27,461 bases of DNA from Clostridiales bacterium (GCA_017649745.1 JAGCGE010000198.1:1-27461), one strand, 5' to 3'; counted from the first letter of the stretch, positions 14,552 through 23,324 are shown. The notes: a model not told the origin generated them from the sequence alone. A program made the numbers and translations.

Positions 14552-15310
14552 ATGAATGCAATCTTAAGAACAGAAAAATTATGTAAGACTTTCTCGAATG
14601 ACGGAGTCCAGCAGCACGTAATAAAGAACCTCGACCTGAGCATCATGGAACATGATCTTACAGTTGTCATGGGCGCATCGGGATCAGGTAAATCCACGCT
14701 TTTGTATGCTCTTTCGGGTATCGATAAGCCTTCGATGGGCAAGGTCTTTTTCGCGGATGAGGACATCTCGGAATTTAGTAATGACAAGCTCGCGATGTTC
14801 CGTAGAAAGAACTGCGGATTCGTATTCCAGAGCATCTATCTTCTCGAAAACATGAACGTTCTCGACAATATAATGACGAGTGCTCTTATCGCGCAGAAAA
14901 ACTCTAAGGCTCTCGTTAAGAAAGTCAAGGAACTGCTCATAAGCGTCGGGATAAAAGAAGAGATGTGGAAGAAATATCCTAATCAGTTATCAGGCGGCGA
15001 GTGCCAGAGAGTCGGTATCGTAAGAGCGGTCGTGAACGATCCGAAGATACTCTTTGCAGATGAGCCGACAGGTGCTCTTAACTCTGCTTCGGGACAGGAT
15101 GTACTGAACATATTCACCGATCTACATAAGAAAGGCCAGAGCATCGTTATGGTAACTCATGACCTTAGAACGGCTCTTCGCGGAAACAGGGTCATCTACT
15201 TAAGAGACGGCAATATCGTAGGTGAGTTCAGGATGCCTGACTACGGAACAGATGATGAGAATGAAAGAAGGGAATCACTTCAGAGATTCCTTAATGAGAT
15301 GGGATGGTAA
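14552..15310 (+). CDS. ABC transporter ATPase, second system
   Basis: Nucleotide-binding subunit of 252 residues. Walker [10 protein letters not shown] at 41-49, Q-loop FVFQSIYLL, signature LSGGE (LSGGECQRVGIVRA; the usual Gln is Glu), Walker B plus D-loop LFADEPTGALNS, switch His in VTHDLRTA. The DEPTGALNS form is typical of antimicrobial-peptide (BceA-like) transporters, while the first ATPase has the NLDS form, so these are two separate ABC systems and not a simple duplication. The acidic C-terminal tail (YGTDDENERRESLQRF) is unusual. The start has its SD in a hairpin. The permease gene follows directly, its ATG two bases after the stop. Confidence 0.95.
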   Translation: MNAILRTEKLCKTFSNDGVQQHVIKNLDLSIMEHDLTVVMGASGSGKSTLLYALSGIDKPSMGKVFFADEDISEFSNDKLAMFRRKNCGFVFQSIYLLENMNVLDNIMTSALIAQKNSKALVKKVKELLISVGIKEEMWKKYPNQLSGGECQRVGIVRAVVNDPKILFADEPTGALNSASGQDVLNIFTDLHKKGQSIVMVTHDLRTALRGNRVIYLRDGNIVGEFRMPDYGTDDENERRESLQRFLNEMGW

Positions 15311-15312
15311 GT

Positions 15313-17772
15313 ATGAATAAGATCACAAGATTATCGATCGCCAAGATCAGGAAGCATAAGAAAGAATCGATCTTCCTTGGCATACTCGTCTTCATCTGCA
15401 CTGTGCTCCTTTCTTCATCGATCTCGTCCTTTGCAGGTATCAGTAAGATCACTCCTTCGATGGTCGAAAACACGGGCTGCTTTGCTAATTCCGTCACGAT
15501 CGCGCAGAAGTCATACACCAATGATTTCCTGGATTTTCTGGATGATGAGAGAGTCGAGAATTATGATCACATAAGTGTAGCGTATGCATCAATCATGAAA
15601 GTCAACGGTGAGGATCGCTTCGGCTCTTTCGTATCTGTCTCAGGAGAGGAAAGATATGAGAAGTTCGATCATTCAGATTCAGAAGCCGAGCATCCTGTAT
15701 GGCTCAATAAGAGAAATATGGATGAATATGGTGTAAAGGTAGGCGATGAGATCACTTTCACATATGAGAGAAGGGATTTCACCTTCACGGTAGCAGGAAG
15801 CTTCGATTCAGGTATCTGGCCGCTATCCAACAAAGCGGTCGTGACGGATGAAGATCTCGAATATCTGGAAGGCTATCTCGAAAGATACGAAGTCATAGGA
15901 GTCAACCTCGTAAGCGGCACGGACAGTAAGGCATTCTTTAAGGAATTCGAGGACTACTGTAAGTCATTATCTTCCGATCACATCGAGAATGATATTTCCG
16001 TAAATACTTTCGAAGATACATCTTCGTCCAATAGCTTCAACATGTCTATCTTAAGTGTCATCATCGCGGCTATGGCAGGCGTGACCGTCATCGCGATCAT
16101 GGTCATGATCCGCTACAGGATCGTAGGCGATATCGAAGATCAGATCGTATCGATCGGCGTGCTCGAAGTCATCGGTTACAAGTCCCGTCAGATCGCAGGT
16201 TCATATATCATGGAGTATCTCCTGATATCTGCTGCAGGCGCCGTTCTCGGTATCGTTCCGGGATTATTGCTTACACGTTTTCTTCAGGATAATGCGGCAT
16301 CTACTATCGGATATAGCGGCAAGAATTCAATACAGATTGTTCCGTTTATCCTGTCAGTCTTCTTCCTTCTTCTTTTTATCCTGCTCATAGCACGTTCCAG
16401 GGCAAGGGCTGTGCGTAAGTATCCGCCTGTACTTGCTTTTCGAAAAGGAATAAAGGTACATCATTTCAAGAAGTCTCTTTTTCCTCTCGAAAAAACCAAG
16501 GGCAGCGTTCATTTAAGACTCGCGCTTAAAGGTTTTGCTGAAAGCAGAAAGCAGCGATTCGGACTTGGCTTTTGCATCATGACGGCTACTTTAACGGTAG
16601 TTCTAAGCTTCCTGCTCTTCAGCTTTTTCGGAGATCCGGAAGCGATCCTGAACAATGTGTGCGGCCATGAAGCATGTGATATAACGATCGAAGCAGCAGG
16701 CGCGATCGATGACGAGGACTATAGGAAAGAACTCGAGTCGATCCCGGGTGTAAAAAAGGTCCTTCTGTCTTCTTCAGGTGAAGGCATCAGATATGTCGAC
16801 AGTGACGTCGAAACTACGATCGAAGTCTATGATGATTTTTCTGATACGAGTTATCTTGCCCTGACTGAAGGACGCTATCCGCAGCACGATAATGAGATCA
16901 TGATCTCGACTCAGGGACTTACGATGACGAAGTCAAAGATCGGCGATACCGTAACGGTAGGATACGGCACGGTAGAGAGGGATTACGTTATAACAGGCGC
17001 AATAAATTCAGTAGTTGATGCATCTGTAAGCTACATGACGACAGATGGATTCAAGAAGATCAATCCGGCATATACGCATGATGCTTTTCTGATCTATCTT
17101 AACGATGAAGCTGATACGAACGAGGTAGCAGATCTTCTCGAGTCGAGATACGGAAAGAACATCACTGATATAAGCAACAGCGACGTTACAGGAGAAACAT
17201 ATGAAGAGAAGATCAGGAGCAAGGCAGAGATAAAGATGGCCGAAGCCATGATCAAGAACGGCGTAAGTTATATGGAGTATGCGATCGAAGTTGACGGCCA
17301 GATGATCAGTGGCAGCACCAACATGATGAAGATAAGCTCTATGACCTTTACGAAAGAAGACTATCAGGGAATGCTGTCTGATCTGGCGATGATCTTCGGA
17401 GCGATAACTGCCGTTCTTATGTTCATATCGGCTTTCGTTGTAATGATCATCCTGTCGATCCTGATGGAAGCTACGATAAGAAAGCAGTACAGGGATCTCG
17501 GCATCATGAAGAGCATGGGATATACATCAAGAGAACTCATGTTCCAGATGGCCTTTAAGATAATCCCAACGGCTGTTATTGCAGTCATCTTAGGAACGAT
17601 CGCAGGCATCGTCCTTATTAAGCTTATGGAGGTGTTCGTAGCTAAGATCGCCATATCTGTTATTGGCGTTATCCTTGTTGATCTTGCGATACTTCTCTTC
17701 TGCTTCATCTGTGCATATGGCGGAGCAAGAAAGATAAAGAAGATATCCGTATATCAACTCATTACCGAATAA
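15313..17772 (+). CDS. ABC transporter permease with duplicated FtsX module, second system
   Basis: An 819-residue inner-membrane permease with the same plan as the first: TM1 (about 15-40), extracytoplasmic domain (about 45-240), a first FtsX three-TM block near 245-370, a mid-protein TM near 420 (TATLTVVLSFLLFSF), a second extracytoplasmic domain (about 445-685) and a final three-TM block including VLMFISAFVVMIILSILMEATIRKQYRDLGIMKSMGYTSREL, the typical FtsX segment. I chose ATG 15313 (MNKITRLS) over ATG 15304, which overlaps the ATPase stop. Sequence identity to the first permease is low by eye. It partners with the upstream ATPase, and a serine hydrolase gene follows after 16 nt. Confidence 0.88.
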   Translation: MNKITRLSIAKIRKHKKESIFLGILVFICTVLLSSSISSFAGISKITPSMVENTGCFANSVTIAQKSYTNDFLDFLDDERVENYDHISVAYASIMKVNGEDRFGSFVSVSGEERYEKFDHSDSEAEHPVWLNKRNMDEYGVKVGDEITFTYERRDFTFTVAGSFDSGIWPLSNKAVVTDEDLEYLEGYLERYEVIGVNLVSGTDSKAFFKEFEDYCKSLSSDHIENDISVNTFEDTSSSNSFNMSILSVIIAAMAGVTVIAIMVMIRYRIVGDIEDQIVSIGVLEVIGYKSRQIAGSYIMEYLLISAAGAVLGIVPGLLLTRFLQDNAASTIGYSGKNSIQIVPFILSVFFLLLFILLIARSRARAVRKYPPVLAFRKGIKVHHFKKSLFPLEKTKGSVHLRLALKGFAESRKQRFGLGFCIMTATLTVVLSFLLFSFFGDPEAILNNVCGHEACDITIEAAGAIDDEDYRKELESIPGVKKVLLSSSGEGIRYVDSDVETTIEVYDDFSDTSYLALTEGRYPQHDNEIMISTQGLTMTKSKIGDTVTVGYGTVERDYVITGAINSVVDASVSYMTTDGFKKINPAYTHDAFLIYLNDEADTNEVADLLESRYGKNITDISNSDVTGETYEEKIRSKAEIKMAEAMIKNGVSYMEYAIEVDGQMISGSTNMMKISSMTFTKEDYQGMLSDLAMIFGAITAVLMFISAFVVMIILSILMEATIRKQYRDLGIMKSMGYTSRELMFQMAFKIIPTAVIAVILGTIAGIVLIKLMEVFVAKIAISVIGVILVDLAILLFCFICAYGGARKIKKISVYQLITE

Positions 17773-17788
17773 TACGAGGAACAATAAA

Positions 17789-19678
17789 ATGAAGAACAAA
17801 ATGATAAGGAACGTTACAACTTTAATAGCATCATTGATGATCGTCTGCTCTGTTGCTTCTCCGATGAACGTGCTCGCTTTCTCGGAGACGGAAAAGATGA
17901 AAGCCCCGGAGCATTTCCTTAACATCGGATCAGTCAGCAAGATGTTCACTGTAGCTTCTGTCATGATATTGAAGGAGCAGGGCAAGGTCGATCTTGATGC
18001 TCCGGTAACTGACTATATCTCAGATTTTTCGATGGCTGATGAGAGGTATAAGGATATCACCGTAAGGATGCTCATGGATCACTCGTCAGGTCTTATGGGA
18101 AGTGTCTACCACAACTCCTTAAGGATCGATGATGTAAATACGGATTACCATGATGCATTTCTCGATGCGCTGAGATGCGAGAGACTTAAGGCAGATCCCG
18201 GCTCATACAACTGCTATTGTAATGACGGCTTCACGCTTCTTGAGATCCTCGTTGAGAGGGTATCCGGAATGACATTTACCGACTTTGTCGAGCAGTATAT
18301 CTGTGAGCCTCTGGGATTGGAAAGCACGGGAACTATATGGAATATAAGCGACCTGGATAAGCAGATCACATACTATGCCAAGGACGATATTAAGATGATG
18401 CCTGAGACTGTCCTTTGTATCGGTGCAGGCGGTATCATGTCAACGGCAGAAGATCTTTGCACATTCGGTTATTCTTTCTGCTACGGAAACGATACTATCC
18501 TCTCTGACGATTCGAAAAGAGAGATGGCGGAAAGCCATAAAGCTTCAGAATACTGTGATGATTATGGCTTCGGCTGGGACAGTGTCACGACTGAAGATTA
18601 TGAGAACGCGGGTGTAAAAGTTGTCGCTAAAAGCGGCGATACGACTTACCAGCATTCATCAGTCGCAGTCGCTCCCGATCATGATATAAGCGTAGCTGTA
18701 TTAAGCTCAGGCGGAAGCAGCAGTGTCGATCTTGATATCGCTTATGATCTTATGGATATCGCACTTGAAGAGAAGGGGATCAAGGTCGATCACCCTGAGA
18801 AGGAGATGCCTTCGACTGAATCCAAGGTGCCTGATGAATATCTGGCTTATGAGGGCAATTATACCGATGTCAGAGAGATCGTTAAGATAACTTTCCCTGA
18901 AGAAAGATATATGCAGATCGAGACACTCACTTCTTCTGATCCTGAGGTAATGCAGTACATGTATACGGCAGAAGGAAGATTCGTTACTATGACAGGTGAT
19001 ATCGATTCCGGTAATGCCATCGTCGAGAAGCCGGTATCGACAGTCGACTTCATCACAGTTGACGGTAAGATGTTTGTCATTTCCGATGATGGTATCGCTC
19101 TTCAGAAGGTCGATGATAATAACGTAAGCGATGACATTCAGAAAGCCTGGGACGAGAGAAACAAGACGAAGTACTATATCTGTAACGGCGCTTATTCTGA
19201 TGCATCATATATCTCTAATCCGTACTTCGAGCTTAACACCAGTCCTGAAGCGAAGGGTTATGTCAACGGCAGTACTATCATCGATGAAGATCACGCTGTC
19301 ATAAGAACGGATATCCCGAACGACACTTCAAGAGATGTCTCAGATATCACCGTCGTTCACGATGGCGATAAGGAGTTCCTGGTGCTTGAAGATTTCGGTT
19401 ACACCTGTATCTCCGAGAAAAACATCGGTGTTTTCGATAAGGACATAAAGAAGGTCGATCTTCATACAGGCGAAGCAACATGGTACAAGATCGACGGACT
19501 TGAGAGCACGACGCTGGATCTCAAGATACCTGAGAATGCGTCGGTTACCGTTTTCGATCAGAATGGTGAGCTTTTGTATTCGAGCTTTATGAGAGACTAC
19601 GGAAATACCGTGCCGCTTCCGAATTATGGTATGATTGTATTTGTAGGAGAAAGCGGTTCTTCTATAGAGATCAGATGA
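17789..19678 (+). CDS. Beta-lactamase/PBP-like serine hydrolase, short N-terminus
   Basis: A secreted serine hydrolase of 629 residues, family of class C beta-lactamase/D,D-peptidase-like proteins. All three active-site motifs are visible: SVSK with S48 and K51, YCN with Y143 and N145, and KSGDT with K281. The family text around SVSK (NIGSVSKMFTVASVMILKEQGKVDLDAPVTDYI) is strong. Signal peptide at 1-31 ends VLA. Only about 17 residues separate the signal peptide from the catalytic Ser, where related proteins normally have some 50-70 residues of beta-strands and helix; an internal deletion is likely. The C-terminal region (about 365-629) is a beta-rich extension of unknown role. SD GAGGA precedes the ATG. 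It is co-transcribed with the permease and overlaps the regulator ORF at ATGA. Probable target is peptidoglycan or a peptide; no direct proof. Confidence 0.85.
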   Translation: MKNKMIRNVTTLIASLMIVCSVASPMNVLAFSETEKMKAPEHFLNIGSVSKMFTVASVMILKEQGKVDLDAPVTDYISDFSMADERYKDITVRMLMDHSSGLMGSVYHNSLRIDDVNTDYHDAFLDALRCERLKADPGSYNCYCNDGFTLLEILVERVSGMTFTDFVEQYICEPLGLESTGTIWNISDLDKQITYYAKDDIKMMPETVLCIGAGGIMSTAEDLCTFGYSFCYGNDTILSDDSKREMAESHKASEYCDDYGFGWDSVTTEDYENAGVKVVAKSGDTTYQHSSVAVAPDHDISVAVLSSGGSSSVDLDIAYDLMDIALEEKGIKVDHPEKEMPSTESKVPDEYLAYEGNYTDVREIVKITFPEERYMQIETLTSSDPEVMQYMYTAEGRFVTMTGDIDSGNAIVEKPVSTVDFITVDGKMFVISDDGIALQKVDDNNVSDDIQKAWDERNKTKYYICNGAYSDASYISNPYFELNTSPEAKGYVNGSTIIDEDHAVIRTDIPNDTSRDVSDITVVHDGDKEFLVLEDFGYTCISEKNIGVFDKDIKKVDLHTGEATWYKIDGLESTTLDLKIPENASVTVFDQNGELLYSSFMRDYGNTVPLPNYGMIVFVGESGSSIEIR

Positions 19679-19692
19679 GTAAGGAGAGATCG

Positions 19693-20412
19693 ATGATCTA
19701 CAAATGCCTGGTAGTTGATGATGATATCACGATCGCTGAGAATACGGCTGAGTACTTTAATATGTTCGACATCAGTACGGCATATGTCACGAGCTACGAC
19801 GCTGCGATCGATTTCCTCGAAGAGAATGAGACATCTCTTGTCCTTCTCGACATCAACCTGGGTGACAAGTCGGGCTTCGAGCTTTGCAAGAGGATCCGTA
19901 AGGATTACGATATGCCGATCCTCTTTATCTCCGCCCGTAAGAGCGACGATGACATTCTCACTGCGCTTAACATCGGAGGCGACGACTACATCAGTAAGCC
20001 GTTTACCCTGAATATTCTCCTTGCGAAGGTTAAGGCAATACTCACACGTTATGAGAAGGCTTCGGAAGCAGCTAAGGCAGCTCCTTCGAAGACTTCTGAA
20101 CCTGCCGATGAAGACGGTAAGCTCAGGGTAACTGACGGCATCTTCCTTGATACATCACTTCATAAGCTCCTTCGCGGCGGCGAGAGCATAGGGCTTAAGG
20201 TCATGGAGTACAAGATGCTCCTCTATCTTCTCGAAAACAGGGGACGCGTCGTCACGAAAGACGAGCTTCTCAAGAACGTATGGGAGGACGAGTTTATCGG
20301 CGAAGGTACTCTTGCTGTCCATGCAAGGCACATAAGAGAGAAGATGGAAGACGATCCCAAGGAACCCGCTATCCTTAAGACTGTCTGGGGTGTGGGGTAT
20401 ATCATTGAATAA
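19693..20412 (+). CDS. OmpR-family response regulator
   Basis: A two-component response regulator of 239 residues. Receiver domain at 1-120 with the acidic pair DD near 9-11, phospho-acceptor D53 in LLDINLG and Lys in ISKPF near 103. A flexible Ala/Ser/Glu linker follows (EKASEAAKAAPSKTSEPADEDGK), then a winged-helix Trans_reg_C domain at about 145-239 ending VWGVGYIIE. The ATG at 19693 is chosen because AAGGAG lies 6 nt upstream; a start at 19675 would overlap the hydrolase stop by ATGA. It is followed without a gap by its kinase. It is the likely binder of the direct repeat at 14451-14470. Confidence 0.95.
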   Translation: MIYKCLVVDDDITIAENTAEYFNMFDISTAYVTSYDAAIDFLEENETSLVLLDINLGDKSGFELCKRIRKDYDMPILFISARKSDDDILTALNIGGDDYISKPFTLNILLAKVKAILTRYEKASEAAKAAPSKTSEPADEDGKLRVTDGIFLDTSLHKLLRGGESIGLKVMEYKMLLYLLENRGRVVTKDELLKNVWEDEFIGEGTLAVHARHIREKMEDDPKEPAILKTVWGVGYIIE

Positions 20413-21683
20413 TGAGCGCGTTTAAGAAGTTCTTCATCTTTCTTACAGTGATACTTGTCTTATCGATGTCGGTCCTTATCGTAGTCTTGTGCATGCATAA
20501 AGACCGCAAGATCGATACTGTGCTCATAAACGATACCGTCCAGACGATAAAAGAGAATTGGGATGACATCGATGCACTTAACGACAAAGAACTAAAGACG
20601 GAAGTGCTCGTCTTAGACAAAGACAATAAAGAGATATTCTCCACATCAGGGATCAGCGGCAGCGATATTAAAGTTCCTCTGGATGCGCTTGGCAGCGACA
20701 TGATCTGCGTGACATTAAACGACGGCGATCTGTTCCTCGGAACTGCGGTGATACCTAATCCTTCCAAGGTCGAATATGATGCGCTGATCATAAGGATCAT
20801 TGTCGTGACCGTTGTGATCGCTCTTGTCATGATCATAAGCTATGCTTCATTTATCTTCTATGTCGATCACAATATCGTAAAGCCTTTTAACCGTATGAAA
20901 AAGTTCGCCGCTCTGATCGCCCAGGGTAATCTCGACGAGCCATTGAAAATGGAGAAGAATAACATGTTCGGTATCTTCACCGAGAGCTTCGACGTAATGC
21001 GTGAAGAACTTAAGGCTTCAAGGAACAGGGAGATCGCTCTTAAGATGAAAGAGAAGGAGTTAGTTGCTTCCTTAAGCCACGATCTTAAGACTCCTGTAAC
21101 AGGCATAAGAGTCATCTGTGAGCTTCTTGCAGTCAAGGTTCAGGATGAATATGTAAAGGGTAAGATCAATAATATCGAGCAGAAGACAGAAGAGATAAAT
21201 GTCCTCATAAGCGACCTGTTGTCGTCCGCGCTTGATGACATGGGCAAGATGAACGTCGATTGTGTATCAGTCTCTTCCGATATACTCAGTAAGCTCGTTG
21301 AAGATCACGATCCGCATAAGAAGACTACGTCATCTGAGATACCGGGATGCATCATCAATGTTGACGTCAACAGGCTCTCACAGGTCATTGGAAATATCAT
21401 CAGCAATTCATATAAATATGCCGATACTTCGATAGACATCACGTATAAGTTTAACGACAGATTTCTCGAGATGGACATCAAAGATCACGGCAAGGGTGTT
21501 GATAAAGAAGAGGTCGATCTTCTGACTAATAAGTTCTACAGAGGATCCAATACCAAAGGCAAGGACGGAAGCGGACTTGGTCTTTATATATCGAGCGAGC
21601 TTATGAGGAAGATGAACGGCAGGCTCATGTGTTCATCAGACGATGACGGCTTTGACGTTACCCTGATGATACCTCTTGCGTGA
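20412..21683 (+). CDS. Sensor histidine kinase
   Basis: Membrane sensor kinase of 423 residues. TM1 about 7-29, a short extracytoplasmic sensor region of about 90 residues, TM2 about 124-150, HAMP-like linker to about 200. Dimerisation and phosphoacceptor: SLSHDLKTP with H223. N-box QVIGNIISNSYKYA, G1 DHGKGVDKE, G2 GSGLGLYIS. The start codon shares its A with the stop of the regulator (TAATG), so translation is coupled. It is the last gene of the cluster, followed by a terminator. The sensor is too small and featureless to name the signal; the transporters next door suggest an envelope-active compound or the transporter itself as stimulus. Confidence 0.95.
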   Translation: MSAFKKFFIFLTVILVLSMSVLIVVLCMHKDRKIDTVLINDTVQTIKENWDDIDALNDKELKTEVLVLDKDNKEIFSTSGISGSDIKVPLDALGSDMICVTLNDGDLFLGTAVIPNPSKVEYDALIIRIIVVTVVIALVMIISYASFIFYVDHNIVKPFNRMKKFAALIAQGNLDEPLKMEKNNMFGIFTESFDVMREELKASRNREIALKMKEKELVASLSHDLKTPVTGIRVICELLAVKVQDEYVKGKINNIEQKTEEINVLISDLLSSALDDMGKMNVDCVSVSSDILSKLVEDHDPHKKTTSSEIPGCIINVDVNRLSQVIGNIISNSYKYADTSIDITYKFNDRFLEMDIKDHGKGVDKEEVDLLTNKFYRGSNTKGKDGSGLGLYISSELMRKMNGRLMCSSDDDGFDVTLMIPLA

Positions 21684-21702
21684 TATAGGTGATAAGAATT
21701 AT

Positions 21703-21725
21703 CAATAACCGCGGTTATTGTTTTT
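21703..21725 (+). terminator. Terminator of the envelope cluster
   Basis: A perfect 18-bp palindrome (CAATAACCG/CGGTTATTG, 21703-21720) with a run of five T. The fold gives a 7-bp stem and a CGCG loop. Confidence 0.7.
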
Positions 21726-21746
21726 CGAGCCCCTGTATATTATAGT
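21718..21746 (+). promoter_or_regulatory. hydE promoter
   Basis: TTGTTT (21718-21723), a 17-nt spacer and TATAGT (21741-21746) put the start near 21753. The -35 overlaps the end of the preceding terminator. Confidence 0.5.
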
Positions 21747-21750
21747 TAAA

Positions 21751-21772
21751 CCTCGGAAGAAGACTTCGGAGG
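21751..21772 (+). promoter_or_regulatory. Leader hairpin covering the hydE ribosome binding site
   Basis: CCTCGGAAG (21751-21759) pairs with CTTCGGAGG (21764-21772), 8 of 9 pairs, across an AAGA loop. The right arm contains the SD GGAGG (21768-21772), 10 nt before the TTG start. Confidence 0.5.
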
Positions 21773-21782
21773 ACACATCGTT

Positions 21783-22832
21783 TTGAAAGAACTCATCGAC
21801 AGATTAGAACAGACAGGGAACTTGGAAGACAGTGAGCTTAAGGCGCTGCTCCTTTGTGATGACCCGGAAGTAAATGAGTATCTTAAAGAGCGCGCTAGGG
21901 CCGTAAGAGAAACTCACTACGGCAAGGATGTCTATCTGAGAGGTCTTATCGAATTCACGAATTACTGCAAGAACAACTGTATATACTGCGGCATCAGAGC
22001 AGGCAACGCTAAGGCTGAGAGATACCGCCTTACAGAAGATGAGATCCTCTCGTGCTCAGACGAAGGCTACAAGCTCGGCTTCAGGACTTTTGTCCTCCAG
22101 GGTGGCGAAGATCCGTATTATACCGACGACGTGATGGTATCTATCGTTAAGAACATCCGCGAGCGTCATCCAGACTGCGCGATAACTCTTTCGATCGGTG
22201 AGAGAAGCAGAGAGAGTTATCAGAAACTTCATGATGCAGGCGCAGACCGCTACCTTCTCCGTCACGAGACTGCCAACAAGGAACACTACAAAAAACTTCA
22301 CCCTGAGACGATGTCATTCGACAACAGGATGAAGTGTCTTCGCGATCTTAAGGAGATCGGTTATCAGGTCGGCTGCGGCATGATGATCGGTTCACCTTAC
22401 CAGACGATCGACGATCTTATAAGCGATATCAGATTTATCCGGGAGCTTAAGCCTGAGATGGTCGGAATGGGACCTTTTATCCCTCATCATGACACCCCGT
22501 TTGCTGATGAGAAAGGCGGCACTTCAGAGATGACCATCAAGCTTATCTCCATCGTAAGGCTCATCTTGCCTGATGTCCTGCTTCCTGCTACGACAGCGCT
22601 TGGAACTGTTGACTCTCTCGGAAGAGAGAAGGGAATACTTGCAGGTGCGAACGTCCTCATGCCTAATCTGTCACCATCAGGTGTGCGCGAGAAATATCTT
22701 CTCTACGATAACAAGATCTGTACCGGAGAAGAAGCAGCTGAGTGCATCAGGTGTCTTTCCGTTCGCGTCTCGAAAACAGGTTATAGCGTAGTGCAGGGCA
22801 GAGGAGATCATAAGAGTTTTATCAAGTCGTAA
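21783..22832 (+). CDS. hydE: [FeFe] hydrogenase H-cluster radical SAM maturase HydE
   Basis: A cytoplasmic radical SAM enzyme of 349 residues that helps build the dithiomethylamine-bridged diiron part of the H-cluster, with HydF and HydG. The radical SAM cluster is CxxxCxxC with C62, C66 and C69 in NYCKNNCIYCG. The HydE-specific second cluster pattern C-x7-C-x2-C is also there (C313, C321, C324 in KICTGEEAAECIRC), matching the C-terminal cysteines of the Thermotoga enzyme. That pattern separates it from biotin synthase, PylB and ThiH-like relatives. The start is TTG with GGAGG 10 nt upstream in a hairpin. hydF, hydG and the hydrogenase are not in the window. The gene is monocistronic and its end overlaps the convergent acetyltransferase gene by 11 bp. 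Confidence 0.93.
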   Translation: MKELIDRLEQTGNLEDSELKALLLCDDPEVNEYLKERARAVRETHYGKDVYLRGLIEFTNYCKNNCIYCGIRAGNAKAERYRLTEDEILSCSDEGYKLGFRTFVLQGGEDPYYTDDVMVSIVKNIRERHPDCAITLSIGERSRESYQKLHDAGADRYLLRHETANKEHYKKLHPETMSFDNRMKCLRDLKEIGYQVGCGMMIGSPYQTIDDLISDIRFIRELKPEMVGMGPFIPHHDTPFADEKGGTSEMTIKLISIVRLILPDVLLPATTALGTVDSLGREKGILAGANVLMPNLSPSGVREKYLLYDNKICTGEEAAECIRCLSVRVSKTGYSVVQGRGDHKSFIKS

Positions 22833-23226
22833 GCGAAGTTATGAACATCGGCGTCTTTCCTTCGCCTCTTTCCATTCCACAGCTTTCATAGAACGGGACT
22901 TTGTCGCTATACGCCACAAGGACGATCCTTAAGTAATCGGAATAATGCTCCTTTACGCGGCTGATAAGTTCCTTTCCGATTCCGTGTCCCTGATATTCAG
23001 GATTAACGAGAACGTACTGTATATATGCGTTCATCGTGCCGTCGTCCATAACACAGATAAGACCAATTAATCTGTCCTCATCCCACGCCGTGAAAACGGT
23101 CTCGTAATTTCTCATTGCTATTTGAAGTCTGTCCGGGTAATTTCCTGATGACCAGTCTACTGATAGAAAAAGATCTCTTAACTGATCTGTTGTAAATTCG
23201 TGTGTATCATCGTATCTGATATTCAT
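22822..23226 (-). CDS. GNAT-family N-acetyltransferase
   Basis: A 134-residue acetyl-CoA-dependent acetyltransferase. The core shows beta4-alpha3 with the acetyl-CoA loop, VLVNPEYQGHGIGKELI (Q-G-H-G-I-G), then the YSDKVPFYESCGMERGE C-terminal strand-helix typical of small GNATs. Substrate unknown. ATG 23226 has AAAGGAG at a good spacing. The promoter is clear: TTTACA (23287-23282), N18, TATAAT (23263-23258). The gene is divergent from lysR and could be its target, and it runs into the end of hydE. Confidence 0.88.
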   Translation of the reverse strand: MNIRYDDTHEFTTDQLRDLFLSVDWSSGNYPDRLQIAMRNYETVFTAWDEDRLIGLICVMDDGTMNAYIQYVLVNPEYQGHGIGKELISRVKEHYSDYLRIVLVAYSDKVPFYESCGMERGEGKTPMFITSLTT

Positions 23227-23257
23227 GTGTCCAACTCCTTTGTTGTTTTGTGAGTTG

Positions 23258-23287
23258 ATTATAGGGTTGAATTGTGCTATTTGTAAA
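23258..23287 (-). promoter_or_regulatory. Promoter of the GNAT gene
   Basis: Minus strand TTTACA, an 18-nt spacer and a perfect TATAAT, with a 30-nt leader carrying AAAGGAG. Confidence 0.6.
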
Positions 23288-23309
23288 ATGAATAAATTAG
23301 ATAAGAATA

Positions 23310-23324
23310 ATCGATTTTATCGAT
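23310..23324. promoter_or_regulatory. Palindrome upstream of lysR, candidate autoregulatory site
   Basis: ATCGAT-TTT-ATCGAT, 15 nt before the lysR start codon and in the 113-bp divergent gap. LysR-type regulators commonly bind a dyad in such a gap. Confidence 0.4.

Noticed and set aside
21691..21703. GATAAGAATTATC as another copy of the response-regulator repeat
   Set aside because: Only a single unit, not a direct repeat at 11 bp, and it lies after the kinase gene beside the terminator. A similar single unit near 23300 suggests chance in AT-rich gaps.
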